The notes beneath the pieces were generated by a model. It made no database searches and was not told where the DNA came from. It worked only from the letters and a program-made list of their open reading frames with translations. From Limisphaera sp. (GTDB lineage: Bacteria > Verrucomicrobiota > Verrucomicrobiia > Limisphaerales > Limisphaeraceae): a stretch of 64,000 bases of DNA. Made by a program: the position numbers and the translations under genes. Positions 41,989 through 52,502 of the stretch are shown here, one piece after another; positions within the stretch are counted from its first letter, which is position 1, and each line of letters begins with the position of its first letter. The stretch is taken from assembly GCA_025057755.1 (NCBI GenBank), contig JANWVC010000003.1, positions 1 to 64,000 of the forward strand. The letters are read 5' to 3'.

Positions 41989-44034
41989 TCACCGCAACCG
42001 AGGTTCGATGTAAGCCTTGCCTTCCTGGTAGAGTGCAGCTAATCGGCGATTCAGCTTTGCGAAAGGCAAGTGTCCATCCCTCTCAGCCATAATCGCAGCT
42101 TCCTCAGCCACCTTGGCTGCCTCCTGAAACTGCCCCGCCGACGCCAAGGCTGCGGCCAAAGTCCCGCGAAACACAGGCACTTCCGGCCGCAACGCGCAAG
42201 CGCGTTGAGCCAGAGCAACCGCACGAGTTGGATCCCGCAGTTCCGGCTCCGGGCTGGTAGCCAGCACCCATGCCAGATTGTTCATGACTTCGGGATCGTC
42301 TGGATGCCGGGTCAGGGCCAGGTCTAATTCCCGTACCGTCCCGTGCCAATCTCCCATCCGCCGCAAAAAGGAAGCCAACGCCAGGCGCGTGCCCACGTCT
42401 TCCTCAAGAGCCAGCGCCGATTGCAAGGCAGTAATCGCTTCCCGAAACTGTCCCTGGGCTTCGAACGCCTGGCCCAGTAACCGATGGGCTTCCGCTGCAT
42501 CCGGCCTGATCTCGAGGGCTTGCCGCAATTCAAGCACAGCTTCCTGCCAGCGGCCCTGATTCATCCAAATACGAGCCAGATTGACTCGCGCCGCGGGGTT
42601 GCGCGGGAACAGCCTCAAAGCCTCTTGAAAATGCTGCTCGGCCCGTACCAGATCTCCACGTTCAGCCCACCATACGCCCAAATTGTTATGCGCCACCCAG
42701 GCCTGGGGATGACATCGCAAGGCTGTTTCCCACAGGGTCTTTTCCTGGACAAAGACTCTAGCCCTGTCGGCCGTGAACACGCCCAGCGCACAAATTCCAC
42801 ATAGTAAAATCGGACCGCCGATCATCAAACGCCGATTCATCGGCAATCGTAACGACCACGCCTGCCATCGGTGGGCTGCGAACCCCACACCTGCCGCCAT
42901 GATCGCCAATGCCACGTACGCGAAATGATCCGACACCGGTGAGATTGCGAAGAAATACATGTCCACGAATCCAAGAAACGGAAAGACCGCTGCCCCGTAG
43001 CCAATCACCCAAACTACCAGTCCTCGACGCCCTGCAGCCGCCAAGCGGGCTGCTACCCCGACTGCCACCAAAAGGCCGATGAGCGGCAGCCACGACAGCC
43101 ATAATTGCGGATGCAGGTTTGGAGCGGGATAAATCACACACAAATGCATCGGGGCCACCGCCTTGACCAAGTAAAACCACCAGATCCAGGCCGCACGGAG
43201 CAGGCGCTGGATCCCATCCAACTCCGGCACAACCTGCGGGTCCACCAACACCTGATGATGATGCAGCCAGATCGTTCGAATACCCATCACCAGTCCAAGA
43301 AGAAAGAAAGGCACCAACGAACGCCAGAGGCGCTCGTCATGGAATCCGGCCCGCCAGTATCCCCAGGCAGCCAACAGGACTGGCAACGCAACCGCGGACG
43401 TCTTGGCCAACAAGGCCAGAGCAAAAACCAACCATGCAGCCAGGCCCCATCTCCAGGCTTTTCTCGATTCTCCCCTGCCGAGCAGACCGACGTTTGGCTG
43501 CAGTTCCGTATGCCCATAAACAAGCCACAGCCGCGCGCTCAGCAGAAACAAGCCAAGCGAAAGAGTATTCTTAATCTCGGAAACCCATGCTGCGGACATC
43601 ACGCACATCGGATGCCACGCAAACCACAAAGCACCCCAACTTGCCCCAGGCACTCCGGCCGCTCGCAGCACACGTCCGAGCAACACCGAAGCGAAAGCAT
43701 GCAGGCCCACATTGATCCAATGAAATGCCCGCGCACTCCTGCCACACAGCTCATGCAACAGGGCAAATGCAGCAACGCTCAGGGGGAAATCCTCCCGCCA
43801 CCAAAGCGTAAACCAGTTAGACTCACCTCGAAGAAGAGAATTCTGGTCCAGCAGAACAAGATCGTCCCAAACGAACTCACCCGAGCGCAGCACCACTCCA
43901 TAGAGCACAAACGTCCCAACAATCAACAGGATTTCTAGGCCCCGATCCGCACGCAATCGTGAAGAACAAAAGCCAAACCACCGGCGGTCACCGCTTCCTG
44001 CACCCCCACCGGAAATATCGGGCCTTACATCCAT
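41989..44034 (-). CDS. Multi-pass membrane protein with C-terminal TPR repeats
   Basis: 681 residues from ATG 44034; a GTG seven codons upstream (44055) is an alternative. The first 430 residues form about ten membrane helices with short loops, including GEFVWDDLVLLDQNSLL after the first helix. An acidic pair at this place resembles the catalytic loop of GT-C glycosyltransferases such as the O-mannosyltransferase/TMTC type. The C-terminal 240 residues are TPR units (AWVAHNNLGVWWAERGDLVR, RVNLARIWMNQGRWQEAVLE, MNNLAWVLATSPEPEL). Many bacteria have such proteins without known substrates; a protein or polymer glycosyltransferase is a reasonable inference. It ends 115 bp from atpC in convergent orientation. 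Confidence 0.75.
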   Translation of the reverse strand: MDVRPDISGGGAGSGDRRWFGFCSSRLRADRGLEILLIVGTFVLYGVVLRSGEFVWDDLVLLDQNSLLRGESNWFTLWWREDFPLSVAAFALLHELCGRSARAFHWINVGLHAFASVLLGRVLRAAGVPGASWGALWFAWHPMCVMSAAWVSEIKNTLSLGLFLLSARLWLVYGHTELQPNVGLLGRGESRKAWRWGLAAWLVFALALLAKTSAVALPVLLAAWGYWRAGFHDERLWRSLVPFFLLGLVMGIRTIWLHHHQVLVDPQVVPELDGIQRLLRAAWIWWFYLVKAVAPMHLCVIYPAPNLHPQLWLSWLPLIGLLVAVGVAARLAAAGRRGLVVWVIGYGAAVFPFLGFVDMYFFAISPVSDHFAYVALAIMAAGVGFAAHRWQAWSLRLPMNRRLMIGGPILLCGICALGVFTADRARVFVQEKTLWETALRCHPQAWVAHNNLGVWWAERGDLVRAEQHFQEALRLFPRNPAARVNLARIWMNQGRWQEAVLELRQALEIRPDAAEAHRLLGQAFEAQGQFREAITALQSALALEEDVGTRLALASFLRRMGDWHGTVRELDLALTRHPDDPEVMNNLAWVLATSPEPELRDPTRAVALAQRACALRPEVPVFRGTLAAALASAGQFQEAAKVAEEAAIMAERDGHLPFAKLNRRLAALYQEGKAYIEPRLR

Positions 44035-44136
44035 ACGCCGGCAGTTTGAAGCCACGGCGCGTTTCAGACAACGCAGGAAGACCTCCAGAAGGACTAAGCG
44101 TCAACGCTGTGAAGGAGAGGAGTCCCATTCACAGGG

Positions 44137-44161
44137 GGGCCGGTCTGTCCGCCGGCCCTTT
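44137..44161 (+). promoter_or_regulatory. GC-rich hairpin upstream of the sensor kinase gene
   Basis: The perfect stem GGGCCGG / CCGGCCC with an 8-nt loop, followed by TTT, lies about 150 bp before the kinase start. It could be a leader attenuator or only a stable hairpin; the T-tract is too short to be sure. Confidence 0.4.
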
Positions 44162-44308
44162 GGGACGCTCGCCCCGAACGCGGTCCGGCCCGAGCCCCGC
44201 ATTTCGATCCAACTGCTGCGTTGCCTTGCACATTTCCACTTGCCTTTGGTCGCAATTCCCGTAAAGGGAAACCAATTACTCGAAAAAGACGTTTTTAAGT
44301 TTCCGGGC

Positions 44309-45772
44309 ATGGGATCACGTCGCCTGCTGATTGTGGAGGATGAGGCGCCTGTGGCTCAGTTGCTGGCATCGGCCATCCGCCGATTAGGCTACATCGTGGT
44401 CGGCGTGACTGATTCAGCGCAGGAGGGTCTCCGGCTGGCTGCAGCCACCCGACCTGACCTGGCTGTGCTGGACATCGAACTACATGGAAGGACCGAAGGT
44501 TTTGATCTTGCGCGCCGGCTTCGCAACGAATTCGACATTCCCAGTATCTTCTTAACCGGCCGCAGCGACGAATCCACCCTCCAACAGGTTCGCCAAAGCG
44601 GCTCCTTTGGATACTTGCTCAAGCCTTTTCACCCCCAGGAACTGAAAGCTTGCATGGAATTGGCGTTACAACGCCATGCCCGTGAAAGCCATCTCATCCG
44701 ACTGGAGCAAGCCCTTTCAGCTGCCGTTCGTTGTGCTGCAGATGCGGTGATACTGACCAACGCCTCGGAGGAAGTTCTTTATCTCAACCCCGCTGCCGAG
44801 CGCCTGACCGGCTGGAAACGGGAGGAAGCCACCGGCCGCCATTTGCAAACTGTCTTCCAAGTGCAAGTTTCGGTGCCCCAGCACGACACTGCCTTCCTGC
44901 TAGTGAAGGATTCGCCCGCCCCCACCCCGACGGGCACGTCCATCCGTGAAGCCCTACTGCTGGCCCGAAATCAAGAGCGCCTCCCCATTGAACTGACCGA
45001 AGCCCCTTTGCAAGACGAGGTTCATGGCCGGCTTGGATCCGTATTCGTGTTCCGGGACATCACGGAACGCAAACGTTACGAACAAGCCCTGCAAGAGTCT
45101 CGCGAACGCCTTCGCGCACTGGCGCGTAACCTGGAAGCTACTCGAGAAGAAGAACGCACCCGCATTGCCCGCGAAATCCACGATGAGTTGGGGCAAATGC
45201 TCACCAAATTAAAAATGGATCTTGCCTGGGTGCAAAGAAAGGCCACTGTCGTGGCGGATCCCGTCTGCGAGGCCAAGATCCAGTCCATGCTAGCGCTGGT
45301 CGACCAGACCGTTCAAACCGTGCGGCGCATCTCCAGCGAGCTGCGTCCGGGATTGCTTGACACGTTAGGCCTGCCTGCTGCGGTAGAGGCTGAAGTGAAC
45401 GATTTTCAGACTCGCACTGGGATTGCCTGCGAATTGCGTATTGACTTCCCTCCGATTGCCGTGGAACGGCACATCGCCACGGCGCTCTACCGCATTCTCC
45501 AAGAATCCCTGACCAACATCACCCGTCACGCAAGGGCTTCCAAGGTCAGCGTCCGCTTGGAATTCCAGAGAACCGACCTGGTTCTCGAAATCTCGGATAA
45601 CGGACGGGGCGCCTCGCCAAAAGAACTGCAGCGCCCGGGCTGTTTCGGCCTGTTAGGTATGAGGGAACGGGCTCATGCTCTGGGCGGTGACTTCTGCCTG
45701 GAAAGTCAACCCGGCCACGGCACGCGGGTGCAGGTTCGTATCCCGCACGATTCCACGTCCACCGCCCCATGA
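44309..45772 (+). CDS. Hybrid sensor: receiver, PAS and NarL-type histidine kinase
   Basis: 487 residues from ATG 44309 (MGSRRLLIVEDEAP), where the receiver domain begins. Receiver 4-120 has the acidic pair in VEDE, phospho-acceptor Asp55 in LAVLDIEL and Lys105 in YLLKPF. A PAS domain spans about 135-255 (DAVILTNASEEVLYLNPAAE to FRDITERKRYE). The HisKA_3 dimerisation helix carries His291 in RIAREIHDELGQML. The ATPase domain has the N-box QESLTNITRHARAS, the G1 box DNGRGA and a GLLGMRERAHALGG block. No membrane helix is present, so it senses a cytoplasmic signal or is driven through its receiver by another kinase. Its stop overlaps the next gene by 4 bp. Confidence 0.92.
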   Translation: MGSRRLLIVEDEAPVAQLLASAIRRLGYIVVGVTDSAQEGLRLAAATRPDLAVLDIELHGRTEGFDLARRLRNEFDIPSIFLTGRSDESTLQQVRQSGSFGYLLKPFHPQELKACMELALQRHARESHLIRLEQALSAAVRCAADAVILTNASEEVLYLNPAAERLTGWKREEATGRHLQTVFQVQVSVPQHDTAFLLVKDSPAPTPTGTSIREALLLARNQERLPIELTEAPLQDEVHGRLGSVFVFRDITERKRYEQALQESRERLRALARNLEATREEERTRIAREIHDELGQMLTKLKMDLAWVQRKATVVADPVCEAKIQSMLALVDQTVQTVRRISSELRPGLLDTLGLPAAVEAEVNDFQTRTGIACELRIDFPPIAVERHIATALYRILQESLTNITRHARASKVSVRLEFQRTDLVLEISDNGRGASPKELQRPGCFGLLGMRERAHALGGDFCLESQPGHGTRVQVRIPHDSTSTAP

Positions 45773-46395
45773 TTCGCGTCTTTATCACTGATGACCACGC
45801 ATTGGTTCGGCACGGCTTGCGCGAAATCCTGGCCGAGACTCCCGATATTCAGGTCGTCGGAGAAGCTGCTACCAGTGATGAAACGATTCAGCAATTGGAA
45901 CACGCAGATTGGGACGTACTCGTGCTGGATCTAAGCTTGCCAGGTCGCAGTGGGTTGGACGTCTTGCGCGCAGTTCGAAAGCTCCGCCCCCATTTGCCCG
46001 TGCTCATTCTGAGCATGCATGCCGAAGACCAGTTTGCGCTCCACCTTCTCCGCGCCGGGGCAAACGGCTTCCTCAACAAGGAAAGTGCCTCAGCCGAACT
46101 GGTGCAGGCCATCCAAGCCGTTGCGCGCGGCGAGACCTATCTAAGTCCAGCCTTCCGTGGCCAGCTCCAAAACCAGCCTGCTCCTTCCACGGCCCTGCAT
46201 GAGCGGCTCAACGATCGTGAGTTTGAGCTCCTGTGTCGGCTGGCTGCTGGAGAAAATTTGCACGACATGGCCGGTCGCATGCGGCTGCGACCAACCACAA
46301 TCGCCCGCTACAAAACACGGCTGTTGCGCAAGACAGGCATGCGATCCATCGCGGAACTGATAGCCTACGCCCGTCAGGCCCGGCTTCAGCCGTGA
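45769..46395 (+). CDS. NarL/FixJ-type response regulator
   Basis: 208 residues. The ATG overlaps the kinase stop (ATGA), implying translational coupling and that the kinase is its partner. Receiver domain 1-120: FITDDHALVRHGLREIL, phospho-acceptor Asp54 in VLVLDLSLPGRSGLDV, and Lys104 in GFLNKESASAEL. The C-terminal LuxR-type helix-turn-helix (about 143-200) reads LNDREFELLCRLAAGENLHDMAGRMRL (split: LNDREFELLCRLAAG) and then TTIARYKTRLLRKTGMRS. It departs from the common GLSNKEIA pattern but keeps the helix spacing. Target genes are not evident. Confidence 0.93.
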   Translation: MIRVFITDDHALVRHGLREILAETPDIQVVGEAATSDETIQQLEHADWDVLVLDLSLPGRSGLDVLRAVRKLRPHLPVLILSMHAEDQFALHLLRAGANGFLNKESASAELVQAIQAVARGETYLSPAFRGQLQNQPAPSTALHERLNDREFELLCRLAAGENLHDMAGRMRLRPTTIARYKTRLLRKTGMRSIAELIAYARQARLQP

Positions 46396-46434
46396 CTCGT
46401 CGCAGACACGGGCCGTGCCGACCTCCCCCTGCGT

Positions 46435-49400
46435 TCAGCGGCCGTGGCAATGTTTGTATTTTCGCCCACTCCCACAAGGACAGGGCTCATTACGCCCCAC
46501 TTTGGGGCCCACACGCACAGGCTGGCTTTTTTCCACCGCCGCAGCAGCTTCACTCACAATCTCACTGGCTTTGGAAGACCCCGCCGGGGGAGCCGTCTGG
46601 TTTTCCCCAAATGCACTCGTGCTCTGATGCAACAGCTTCTTGGGTATGCTATGGAGGAAGTTTTCAAATGCCAACAAACTCGTCGCACTGCGAAAGATAT
46701 TATGACAGATCTCTGACTTCATGCGGCTCATCAAATCCTCGAACAATTTGTACGCCTCAGCCTTGTACTCGATGAGAGGATCCCGCTGGCCGTACCCACG
46801 TAAGCCGATGCTATAACGCAGACTGTCCATTTCATAGAGGTGTTCCTGCCATAACCGATCCACCGCGCTGAGAATCGTATAACGCTCCAATACCCTTAAT
46901 TGCTCCGGATCTTCGAAGCTGATCTTCAGCTCATAAGCACGCCGAACCGCATCGACCACCCATCGGGCCACGGCATACTGGGCTGCATTCAGCCCATCAT
47001 AAAGAGACTCTCTCGGTGGCAACTCCGATGCTTGCTGCGCCACCTCCAAGAGCCGGCTTTCCGGAATGCCAAGCGGAAACGTAAGATTCACCCAATCCGC
47101 CAACCCCCGTACATTCCACCGACTGTAGTCATCGTCGTCCGTGGTGTATTGCTGAACTTTCTGGACAACCACCTCCTCCATAATCTCGAGCAGCCGGTCT
47201 CGTACGCTGTCGGCATGCAGAATTTCGTTCCTAAATCCGTAAATGACTTCCCGCTGCCGATTCATCACGTCATCATACTCAAGCGTGCGCTTACGGATCT
47301 GGAAGTTATGTTGTTCAACCCGTTTCTGCGCCTGTTCAATGGAACGATTCAACAGGGGATGCTGGAGTTCTTGTCCCTCTTCCAACCCCATTCTCTCCAT
47401 ATACTTGACAATGCGGTCGGAACCAAATAGCCGCATCAGGTCATCCTCAAGAGAAATAAAGAAGTGGGAACTGCCCGGATCCCCTTGCCGCGCGCATCGA
47501 CCCCTTAACTGCCGATCGATCCGCCGAGCCTCGTGCCGCTCCGTGCCAATCACATGCAGGCCGCCCAAATCCGCCACACCTGGACCCAATTTGATGTCGG
47601 TACCACGGCCGGCCATGTTCGTGGCAATGGTGATGGCCCCCCGTTGTCCAGCCCGCGCGATGATTTCCGCTTCCTGTTGATGATACTTGGCGTTGAGCAC
47701 GGAATGAACGAGGCCCTCTTTGCGCAGCATCCGGCTCAACATTTCGCTCACCTCCACCGAGATGGTGCCCACAAGGATGGGCCGGCCCTGCGCATGAATT
47801 TCTTTGATCTCCCGCAATACTGCCGCAAACTTCTCCCGCTTGGTTTTGTAAACCGAGTCGTTGTAATCAATGCGGCGCACCGGCTTATTGGTCGGCACCA
47901 CCAGCACCCCCAACTTGTAGATGTCCCAAAACTCCTGCGCTTCGGTTTCAGCCGTGCCGGTCATGCCCGCCAACTTTTGATACATCCGGAAGTAGTTCTG
48001 AATGGTGATCGTGGCCAAGGTTTGCGTCTCACGCTCAATGGTCACGCCCTCCTTTGCTTCCACAGCCTGGTGAAGCCCGTCACTCCAACGCCGGCCCGGC
48101 ATTAGGCGCCCTGTATGCTCATCCACGATGATGACCTTGTTGTCCTGGACGACGTACTCCACATCCCGCTCGTACAGACAGTAGGCCTTCAACAACTGCG
48201 AAATGGCATGGATTTTCTGTGCTTTGCTCTCAAACTCTTGCTGCAGGCGGCTTTTGGCCTCTAGGCGGCCCCGAGCATCGAGGTTTGGATCGGATTCGAT
48301 CTCATGCAACGCAGTGCTGAGGTCCGGAAGCATGAAGGCATCGGGATCATTCGGGCTCAAAAACATTCGACCCTTTTCCGTCAGATCCGCATCGTGGCTT
48401 TTTTCATCAATGGCAAAATACAACTCCTCCTTCTGACGGTACAGTTCCGCCTTCTTCTGATCTTTATGGAGCTCCAGCTCGGCCCGGTTCATCAGGCGGA
48501 GGTTTTCAGGATCCTCTAGCAGCCGGAGCAACCCTTCGGACTTCGGTTGCCCCATCTTGACACGATAAAGCAGCAGTCCAATCTCCATCTCCAGCTCCTC
48601 CGCGTTTTCCGGTTGCCGGCCCTCGGCGGGTCGTAGTCGCTGGATCAACTCTTTCGCCCGCTCCAAGAACTGGTCGCATAACCGCTGCTGAGCCCGAACC
48701 AACGACTCCACGGCCGGTTTCCAACGGGGATACTGATCATCGAAGGTCCGAACAGCCGGACCGCTGATGATCAAAGGCGTACGAGCCTCGTCGATCAAAA
48801 TCGAGTCCACCTCGTCAATAATGGCAAAATAATGACCACGCTGAACTTGATCCTCCTTGCGGAGTGCCATGCCATTATCCCGTAGATAATCAAACCCAAA
48901 TTCGGCATTGGTCCCGTATGTCACGTCGCACGCATACTGCTCCCGCCGCACGGGCGGCGGCTGATCATGGATGATGCATCCAACCGTCAGCCCCAAAAAC
49001 CGGTAAATCGCTCCCATCCATTCGCTGTCGCGCTGTGCCAGGTAATCATTGACGGTCACCACGTGAACCCCACGGCCGCTCAGTGCATTGAGGTACACCG
49101 GCATGGTCGCCACCAAGGTCTTGCCTTCACCGGTGGCCATCTCTGCGATTTTGCCCTGATGCAAGGCGATTGCACCGAGGATCTGCACGTCAAAAGGAAT
49201 CATGTCCCAGACGACGGTATGGCCCCGTACCACCACCTCCGCACGTCGCTCCGTCAGCCTTCGACACACATTCTTCACCATCGCGTAGGCTTCCGGTAAC
49301 AGCTTGTCCAGTTCCGCTGCCAGCTCCGTGTTGTCGCGAATGGCGGACAACCGCGTCTTCCATTCAAAGGTCTTTCGACGCAAATCTTCATCCGAAAGCC

Positions 49401-49509
49401 GGCTCAGCCCCGCCTCGATCTCATTAATCTTTGCCACCAACGGGCGAAGACGTCGGATCTCGCGGTCGTTCTTGGATCCAATCAGTTTCTTGACCAAAAA
49501 GCCGATCAT
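46435..49509 (-). CDS. secA: Protein translocase ATPase SecA
   Basis: 1024 residues, longer than the 901 of E. coli. It drives preproteins through SecYEG with ATP. Blocks: [19 protein letters not shown] (Walker A), [48 protein letters not shown] (Walker B), [33 protein letters not shown] and [17 protein letters not shown]. The C-terminus [18 protein letters not shown] is the zinc-binding SecB- and ribosome-contact motif (CxCx8CH). The extra length sits mainly in residues about 265-420, an insert rich in charged residues around the PPXD region ([20 protein letters not shown]). AGGGAACC precedes the start. Confidence 0.97.
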   Translation of the reverse strand: MIGFLVKKLIGSKNDREIRRLRPLVAKINEIEAGLSRLSDEDLRRKTFEWKTRLSAIRDNTELAAELDKLLPEAYAMVKNVCRRLTERRAEVVVRGHTVVWDMIPFDVQILGAIALHQGKIAEMATGEGKTLVATMPVYLNALSGRGVHVVTVNDYLAQRDSEWMGAIYRFLGLTVGCIIHDQPPPVRREQYACDVTYGTNAEFGFDYLRDNGMALRKEDQVQRGHYFAIIDEVDSILIDEARTPLIISGPAVRTFDDQYPRWKPAVESLVRAQQRLCDQFLERAKELIQRLRPAEGRQPENAEELEMEIGLLLYRVKMGQPKSEGLLRLLEDPENLRLMNRAELELHKDQKKAELYRQKEELYFAIDEKSHDADLTEKGRMFLSPNDPDAFMLPDLSTALHEIESDPNLDARGRLEAKSRLQQEFESKAQKIHAISQLLKAYCLYERDVEYVVQDNKVIIVDEHTGRLMPGRRWSDGLHQAVEAKEGVTIERETQTLATITIQNYFRMYQKLAGMTGTAETEAQEFWDIYKLGVLVVPTNKPVRRIDYNDSVYKTKREKFAAVLREIKEIHAQGRPILVGTISVEVSEMLSRMLRKEGLVHSVLNAKYHQQEAEIIARAGQRGAITIATNMAGRGTDIKLGPGVADLGGLHVIGTERHEARRIDRQLRGRCARQGDPGSSHFFISLEDDLMRLFGSDRIVKYMERMGLEEGQELQHPLLNRSIEQAQKRVEQHNFQIRKRTLEYDDVMNRQREVIYGFRNEILHADSVRDRLLEIMEEVVVQKVQQYTTDDDDYSRWNVRGLADWVNLTFPLGIPESRLLEVAQQASELPPRESLYDGLNAAQYAVARWVVDAVRRAYELKISFEDPEQLRVLERYTILSAVDRLWQEHLYEMDSLRYSIGLRGYGQRDPLIEYKAEAYKLFEDLMSRMKSEICHNIFRSATSLLAFENFLHSIPKKLLHQSTSAFGENQTAPPAGSSKASEIVSEAAAAVEKSQPVRVGPKVGRNEPCPCGSGRKYKHCHGR

Positions 49510-49970
49510 GGTTCCCTATTTACCTCATCCGGTAATGCAAACGCTACGAGATGGCCAGCATACCGTCAAATGCGAAGCCCGCTCCCCTTTCTCCTTGCCT
49601 CGATCACGGCCTGCGATCCAGAGCTCCCAACTTCATCCTTTGCATCGGTACATGCGAAGAACCGCCTTCCCACTCCCGCCTTTTTCAAACAAAAATTCAT
49701 CCAATCCTTGGAGGCTCATCCAGTCGTGCCGCTCAAGGCCCGCATTCCAACCTTTCTAACCGGTGCCGCCAATCCGTCGCTGCGACTCGTGTCCACCTTT
49801 GGTCCAGGCCACAGACCCCGCTGTTCCCAGCAACGCGAGCCCCTTCTTGGCTCAGCCCTAGGCAGGAACCCCAACTGCTCAACTGGAACATGCTGCGGCA
49901 AGGCCCCGCACCGAGGAGCGGAATCTGTCAACCGGCAGCCGGAGTTCTACCGATGCGCAGGGTCAGCCCG
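49510..49970. other. 461-bp intergenic region between secA and the permease gene
   Basis: It lies upstream of secA and downstream of the permease gene. Overlapping open frames on both strands have no recognisable product. No clear promoter boxes or terminator hairpin were found. Confidence 0.45.
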
Positions 49971-51320
49971 TCAGACGGAACCCGGGCTTTGAGCGGACTC
50001 CGGCCGGCGACGATTCCACCACCAAATGGGCAGACCTGTTAAAATGATCCCCATCGAAGCAGCACTTAACAGTGGCTGGTAAGTAACCGCACTGTACATC
50101 AGAATTGCACAAACGAGCGCAAAAAGCCACGGCGTAACGGGATAACCCCAAACACGATAAGGTCGCTCCCGCGAAGGCTCTTTGCGTCGTAAGACCCAAA
50201 CCGCAAGGGTGGTTGCCAAATAAAACGCATAAACCACAGCTGCCGTGTAAATAACCGTCTTCACAAAGTCCCCTAGGATCAAAATCAAACCCACCGCCAA
50301 TGCGCCTTGAACCAGCAGTGCAGTTACCGGCGCATCTCGTCTGCTGTCCCACCGACCCAGCTTACGAAACCATGCGTAATCACTGCCCACTGCATAGGAA
50401 ATCCTCGCCCCGGTAAGGATTAAACCATTCACCGCGCCAAGGGCTGAAATGCAGATTAATGCGGCCACAAACCACGCAGCCTGCTCGGGCCAGACCTTTC
50501 GGACCACATCGACCGCCACCGCTTCAGATGCAGCCAATCCGCTGTAACCCAATGCATAGAGAAAAGCACCGTTGACTAACAAATATAACGCGGTGACCGC
50601 CCCCATGCCCCAGATCATGGCGCGCAAGATGTTCCGCTTGGGATCCCGCACCTCTGCGGCCACATAAGCCATCTCGTTCCAACCTCCGTATGTAAACAGC
50701 ACAAAGATCAATGCAAGCGTCCAGCTTAACCCTTCGGTTCGCACCGCCGCCGTTTCGCTCATCGCGGCCTGACCAGCGGCCACCGCCGCTCCCACAACGG
50801 TCAATAAACCGATCGCCTTCAATATAGTGAGCAAATTTTGCGCCCATGCGCCAGCCCGAACGCCCGCAACATTGATCCACGTTAATCCTGCCACAGCTCC
50901 GGCAGCATAAAGCTTATGCCCATTTGCCAGCGATATCCCCCATTTGACAAGCAGACCATCAAGCACTGGCGCAGCATAAGTGGCAAACGCAAAGGCCATC
51001 ACCGCAATGTCACCCGGTCGCACCACGGTCAACTGTGCCCACCCAAACAGAAATCCAGCCCACGATCCATAAGCACGATTCAAATACACATAATCCCCTC
51101 CCTCCTTCGGATAAGCGGTCGCAAGTTCTGCATAACACAGCGCACCACACAAGGACAACACACCTCCGAGAAACCATAGGCCAAGCACGGCCCAAGGCCC
51201 GCCTGCACCGTTGGCAATGGCGGGTGCCATTTGATAAATCCCTGCTCCGATTATGATCCCCACGATCAAACACGTGGAATCAAACAAACTCAAAACCCGT
51301 CTGGGTTGATTCAGCGTCAT
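49971..51320 (-). CDS. APC superfamily amino acid permease
   Basis: 449 residues with about 12 membrane helices. The first helix region FDSTCLIVGIIIGAGIYQMA contains the GxGIF-like substrate-binding break of APC transporters. Next come FLGGVLSLCGALCYAELATA with PKEGGDYVYLNRAYG, which resembles LAT-type exchangers and the YhdG/SteT subfamily. KRNILRAMIWGMG and APVTALLVQGALAVGLILI follow. It would move an amino acid across the inner membrane, by proton symport or exchange; the substrate cannot be read. Agmatine deiminase lies 1.2 kb away on the other strand, but a link is only speculative. Confidence 0.9.
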   Translation of the reverse strand: MTLNQPRRVLSLFDSTCLIVGIIIGAGIYQMAPAIANGAGGPWAVLGLWFLGGVLSLCGALCYAELATAYPKEGGDYVYLNRAYGSWAGFLFGWAQLTVVRPGDIAVMAFAFATYAAPVLDGLLVKWGISLANGHKLYAAGAVAGLTWINVAGVRAGAWAQNLLTILKAIGLLTVVGAAVAAGQAAMSETAAVRTEGLSWTLALIFVLFTYGGWNEMAYVAAEVRDPKRNILRAMIWGMGAVTALYLLVNGAFLYALGYSGLAASEAVAVDVVRKVWPEQAAWFVAALICISALGAVNGLILTGARISYAVGSDYAWFRKLGRWDSRRDAPVTALLVQGALAVGLILILGDFVKTVIYTAAVVYAFYLATTLAVWVLRRKEPSRERPYRVWGYPVTPWLFALVCAILMYSAVTYQPLLSAASMGIILTGLPIWWWNRRRPESAQSPGSV

Positions 51321-51531
51321 GGCCGATCCTGAGCAAAGTCAGGCGGCAAAACTTACCGCCCCCCGGCAATACGACAGGACGGGAGAGGCCTCCACAGGGG
51401 CCGTATTGCGTTCTTGTTCCCTCGCCTGGAGCACTCGCTGATGCCTGCCCACGGCACACCGCTCTGCCTAGGTTGCCCTTCCTGTTTTTCCTCGCATGCC
51501 TTTAAGAAATCGCTCTCCCTTGCCCCTCCGC

Positions 51532-52233
51532 TCATCGTTTTTTCATACTTACGCTGATGCCCGAGGCATGGAGGTTTAAAAAGATTGTTTCCAAGTTAGG
51601 ATCCGTTGTGATGGCTTGGATGTATTTGGGGTCAGCCATTCCGGGTGTTATATTGTGCGCCACGATCAGGCCCCCGGGTCGCACAAAAGGCAACAATTTC
51701 CTCAAATAATCTAAATAGCCCTCCTTATCGGCATCCAAAAACACAAGGTCAATGGGATCTTTCACCTGCCGCACCGTCTCATGCGCGTCACCCAAGACAA
51801 TCGTCACGCGTTCGGCAACACCGGCCCGTTTAAAGTTTTCCCGAGCGCGTGTAGCACGCCCCTCATCAATCTCAAAAGTGGTTAGGCGGCCATCGGTCCG
51901 TTCCAATGCCAGACAAAACCAAAGGCCGGAATACCCGACAGAGGTGCCCAGCTCAACCACATGTTTCGCTCCGATCGACTCGGCAAGCAATCGCAGGATC
52001 CGACCGTCTTGTTCCGGCACGATCATCGTACCCCGCCGCTGAGTTTTTCCAACTTCCTCAATGACGCTCAGGATCCGTTTCTCTGTGTCGTCTTTGGGAA
52101 TTGTCCGAGCCTCGAAAGGCTCCCGCCAACCTTCGCCAGGTCCGCCTCCCGGCTGTGCCATTAACGCACTCCCGATACACAAAGCACCGACCAGCCACAA
52201 CCGCCAACACTGCAACAACCGTCGATTGCTCAT
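51532..52233 (-). CDS. Exported class I O-methyltransferase-like protein
   Basis: 233 residues from ATG 52233; the open frame continues upstream without a recognisable start. The domain is a SAM-dependent O-methyltransferase of the CCoAMT/catechol type: AKHVVELGTSVGYSGLWFC (SAM loop), TTFEIDEGRATRAREN, VTIVLGDAHETV, DLVFLDADKEGYLDYL (metal-binding Asp) and GGLIVAHNI. The odd part is the N-terminus MSNRRLLQCWRLWLVGALCIGSALMAQ (shown in two parts: MSNRRLLQCWRLWLVG, ALCIGSALMAQ), which looks like a cleavable signal peptide. Methyltransferases of this type normally work in the cytoplasm where SAM is available. If the signal is real the protein would be periplasmic. Confidence 0.85.
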   Translation of the reverse strand: MSNRRLLQCWRLWLVGALCIGSALMAQPGGGPGEGWREPFEARTIPKDDTEKRILSVIEEVGKTQRRGTMIVPEQDGRILRLLAESIGAKHVVELGTSVGYSGLWFCLALERTDGRLTTFEIDEGRATRARENFKRAGVAERVTIVLGDAHETVRQVKDPIDLVFLDADKEGYLDYLRKLLPFVRPGGLIVAHNITPGMADPKYIQAITTDPNLETIFLNLHASGISVSMKKR

Positions 52234-52502
52234 ACAAGCATCATCGTTATCGCTGCCGGATTCGTCAAATCCAGAAAAGCTGCAGCTCTCCAAACCGGTG
52301 CGCCGAGATGGTTCTGTCCGCGCAGCCCGAAAATTTCCCCTCGGATCGCTTGAGAAAATTCCTAGAAGGATCTCACTGGCCCGAACACAGGCATGGAATC
52401 GAACGACAAGCTGATCACTCCTAATCCCGGGCAAAAGCCTCGTGGACTGCCTCTCCAGCAATGCTTTCCCTTTCGAAGACCCGTTACTATGCTGGCGCAT
52501 CG

